NCBI RefSeq assembly: GCF_002709775.1
Contig: NZ_PAQR01000004.1
Coordinates: forward strand, 45,411 to 107,983
Direction of reading: 5' to 3'
DNA from: Thalassospira sp.
Lineage (GTDB): Bacteria > Pseudomonadota > Alphaproteobacteria > Rhodospirillales > Thalassospiraceae
DNA: 62,573 nucleotides
Positions 60,561-62,573 of the stretch are shown piece after piece. The notes beneath the pieces are model-generated. The model saw only the letters and a list, made by a program, of their open reading frames with translations, was not told where the DNA came from and made no database searches. The translations under genes and the position numbers were made by a program. Every line of letters begins with the position of its first letter. The first letter of the stretch is position 1.

Positions 60561-62573
60561 CTAGCTGGCCGTTTTCGGCCCATCAACCGCCACGTGATCA
60601 CGTCCTGCCATGATCTGATCAAGCGGTTTGACCGGCCATGACAGGATCAGAAGCTTTTCATCCCGCGTCAGGCTTTCGACACCAAGCCTCGCAAGCTTTT
60701 CATAGATGATCCCGATCTCGATCGCAGTCCGGGCATCAGGTTTGCGCACCGGCAACAAGGCCGAATGCAGCGCATTGGCATACGGATCTTCGATCAGGCG
60801 CAGCAACCCGTCTTTGACGTCTTCATCACCGCTTTCGGCGTTGATGCGTTCCAATGCGCGCAGCTCGTCCGGGCTGTCATATTCTTCGGGCGTGACAAAA
60901 AGCTTCATCCGGCGTGCGGCCTGCCCGATGGCAAGGCTGCTGGAATAGTGAGTCAGCCAGGGCGACAGAACCAGACCAGCCAGAATTGGCGACAGCCACC
61001 AGAAGAAAGCCGTATCAACAAAGACGGCAATCGCACCCCAGACCAGACCAAGCACGATAATGGTGCGGTGGGTTTTAAGCGCTGCCTTGAACGGCACCCC
61101 GGCATCATCGCGTTCCTGAGCATCCCAGCCAACCTGATTACCGGTCAGGACCGAAAACACGAACTGTGAATGCAGCATCATCATGATAGGGGCCTGCAAG
61201 GCGGAATACAGGGTTTCAAGCAGACCACTTGCCAGCACCATCACACCACCATACTGCTTGCGATCGCGGCCCAGACACACCATCAGGATCGAGATGATCT
61301 TGGGCAGAACCAGCATGCCGATGGTAAAGACCAGCAACACCAGCATTTCAAACGACCGGTCCACCGGCCATTGCGGGAACATGGTGAACTGACCGGGGAA
61401 GAAGCTATAGGTCAGCTGGGTGTTCTGAAGCGTCGCAATTGTCGAGCTCAGCAACAGCAAAAGCCACAGCGGCGATGACACAAAGCTCATCACCCCCATA
61501 AAGAAATGCAGACGGCTAAGCGGTTTGAAACCGGGTGCCACCATCAAGCGCGCATGCTGCATATTGCCCTGACACCAGCGACGGTCCCGGATGGCAAAAT
61601 CAATCAGGTTGGGCGGCAATTCTTCCCAGCTGCCTTCAAGCTGCGGGATCAGCCAGCACCGCCAACCAGCCTTGCGCATAAAGGCAGCCTCAACGAAATC
61701 GTGGCTCAGGATATGGCCACCCATCGGCGGCTTGCCCGACAAGACCGGCAGGCCGCAGCATTCGATAAACGCCTTGGTGCGAATGATCGCGTTGTGGCCC
61801 CAATAGTTCGAGCTGCCCATGCACCAGAATGACAGGCCTGCCGACATGGTCGGGCCATGCACGCGCGAAATGAACTGCAGGATGCGGGCAAACAGGGTCT
61901 GACGCCCGGTCGGCTGCGGCGGGCTTTGAATGATGCCGGCATCCGGGTTGTTTTCCATCAGATAGGCCATATTGACCATGGCCTCGCCCGACATGACGCT
62001 GTCGGCGTCAAAGACGATCATGTGATCGTAATTTGCCGCATAGGTCTCGCAGAATTCCTTGAGGTTGCCGGACTTGCGTTCGGTGTTCTCAGCCCGGCGG
62101 CGGAAGAAAATCTTGCCCCGTGCATTCAGATCCGAACACGCCTTGGCCCATGCCATTTCCTCGGCAATCCAGATGTCTGGATCGCGCGTGTCTGACAGGA
62201 CAAAGAAATGAAATGCATCAAGCTCGCCGGTTGCGACCAGACTTTCATAGCTTGCACGCAATCCGGCAAAGACGCGGTTGGGATCTTCGTTATAAACCGG
62301 GATCACCACAACGTTCTTCGATCGCAAACGACCCTTGCGCACAATGGGTTTAAGCCGTTTGAGCGTGATCGCATCAAGTTTAAGTCCACGCAAAACCAGT
62401 CCGACAATCCCGGTAAAGAAGGACAGCGAAATCCAGGCGAAGTTGATGGCAAAGAACGCCACCACCACCATTTCCATGATGGTCAGCTGATCCGCACCCA
62501 GAACATCGGTCATCAACCACGCCGCATAGGCTGTCGCCGCAATTGATGCACCAAACAGGAAGAAACGTCGCGC
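60561..62573 (-). CDS. opgH: Osmoregulated periplasmic glucan glucosyltransferase OpgH (MdoH), 5' end outside window
   Basis: OpgH is a membrane GT2 enzyme that makes the beta-glucan backbone of osmoregulated periplasmic glucans. The frame stays open to the right edge, where the residues before the first internal start (RRFFLFGASIAATAYAAW) continue the first membrane segment, so the start lies outside the window. At least 670 residues are present. Motifs: VVIPVYNEDPNRVFAGL, FVLSDTRDPDIW, VFDADSVMSGEAMVN, ILSHDFVEAAFMRKAGW and the RRWCQGNMQH acceptor motif, with several membrane segments on either side of the catalytic part. opgG is presumably upstream. Confidence 0.94.
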   Translation of the reverse strand, partial: ARRFFLFGASIAATAYAAWLMTDVLGADQLTIMEMVVVAFFAINFAWISLSFFTGIVGLVLRGLKLDAITLKRLKPIVRKGRLRSKNVVVIPVYNEDPNRVFAGLRASYESLVATGELDAFHFFVLSDTRDPDIWIAEEMAWAKACSDLNARGKIFFRRRAENTERKSGNLKEFCETYAANYDHMIVFDADSVMSGEAMVNMAYLMENNPDAGIIQSPPQPTGRQTLFARILQFISRVHGPTMSAGLSFWCMGSSNYWGHNAIIRTKAFIECCGLPVLSGKPPMGGHILSHDFVEAAFMRKAGWRCWLIPQLEGSWEELPPNLIDFAIRDRRWCQGNMQHARLMVAPGFKPLSRLHFFMGVMSFVSSPLWLLLLLSSTIATLQNTQLTYSFFPGQFTMFPQWPVDRSFEMLVLLVFTIGMLVLPKIISILMVCLGRDRKQYGGVMVLASGLLETLYSALQAPIMMMLHSQFVFSVLTGNQVGWDAQERDDAGVPFKAALKTHRTIIVLGLVWGAIAVFVDTAFFWWLSPILAGLVLSPWLTHYSSSLAIGQAARRMKLFVTPEEYDSPDELRALERINAESGDEDVKDGLLRLIEDPYANALHSALLPVRKPDARTAIEIGIIYEKLARLGVESLTRDEKLLILSWPVKPLDQIMAGRDHVAVDGPKTAS

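Overview
The window reads as the chromosome of a free-living Gram-negative alphaproteobacterium, probably in the Rhodospirillales and close to Thalassospira. The grounds are gene content and style: a hemC-hemD-mitofilin-like-hemY cluster, a DUF1674 (SDHAF4-type) protein, opgH glucan synthesis, a 3-hydroxyacyl-CoA dehydrogenase/enoyl-CoA hydratase fusion in the alphaproteobacterial domain order, and moderately GC-rich coding DNA. The genus is an inference. I see no rRNA, tRNA, CRISPR array, insertion sequence, phage gene or replication origin. Almost every gene is intact; only opgH runs off the right edge.

Layout. 0.2-4.7 kb: AEC carrier, stand-alone receiver protein, infC with an AUA start, and a two-gene glycosyltransferase operon. 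4.7-8.8 kb: an ABHD10-like hydrolase, then a leftward tsaD-gpsA-YCII-EVE-Rieske operon. 9.1-13.8 kb: tetrapyrrole synthesis (hemC, hemD) joined to a Mic60/mitofilin-like membrane protein and hemY. 13.8-18.5 kb: a membrane class III nucleotide cyclase, purH and hglS. 18.7-21.8 kb: CapD/WbpM-type dehydratase and WecA/WbpL-type phosphosugar transferase, which start surface polysaccharide synthesis. 22-30.3 kb: rsmB, rpe, DUF1674, tex, a TPP riboswitch with thiM-thiE, a small secreted protein and sodB. 30.3-30.9 kb: a ParE/RHH toxin-antitoxin pair.

31-36.3 kb: lysine-type catabolism (aminoadipate-semialdehyde dehydrogenase, class III aminotransferase, FAD oxidase) divergent from a LysR gene; hglS, 13 kb away, would catalyse the next step of the same route. 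36.3-42.6 kb: a haem uptake locus (hemP, TonB receptor, hmuS, hmuT, hmuU, hmuV). 42.7-47.1 kb: MFS and LysE exporters, an isoaspartyl dipeptidase and two small glycine-zipper envelope proteins.

47.2-59.7 kb is a fatty acid uptake and beta-oxidation region: SCP2-like protein, DUF6134 protein, FadL, acyl-CoA ligase, a MerR/LiuR-type regulator, thiolase, FadB-type fusion, acyl-CoA dehydrogenase, thioesterase, enoyl-CoA hydratase and an HSDL2-like SDR. Three nearly identical 16-bp palindromic sites (47238, 49740, 51505) stand in front of the three transcription units, which suggests one small regulon run by the MerR protein. 59.9-62.6 kb: an uncharacterised helical protein and opgH.

No obviously exotic defence or mobile system is present. 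The observations most worth a second look are the chained leader reading frames in front of the AUA-initiated infC, the three-site MerR regulon with its SCP2-DUF6134-FadL unit, and the fadD start that lies inside or next to its operator.
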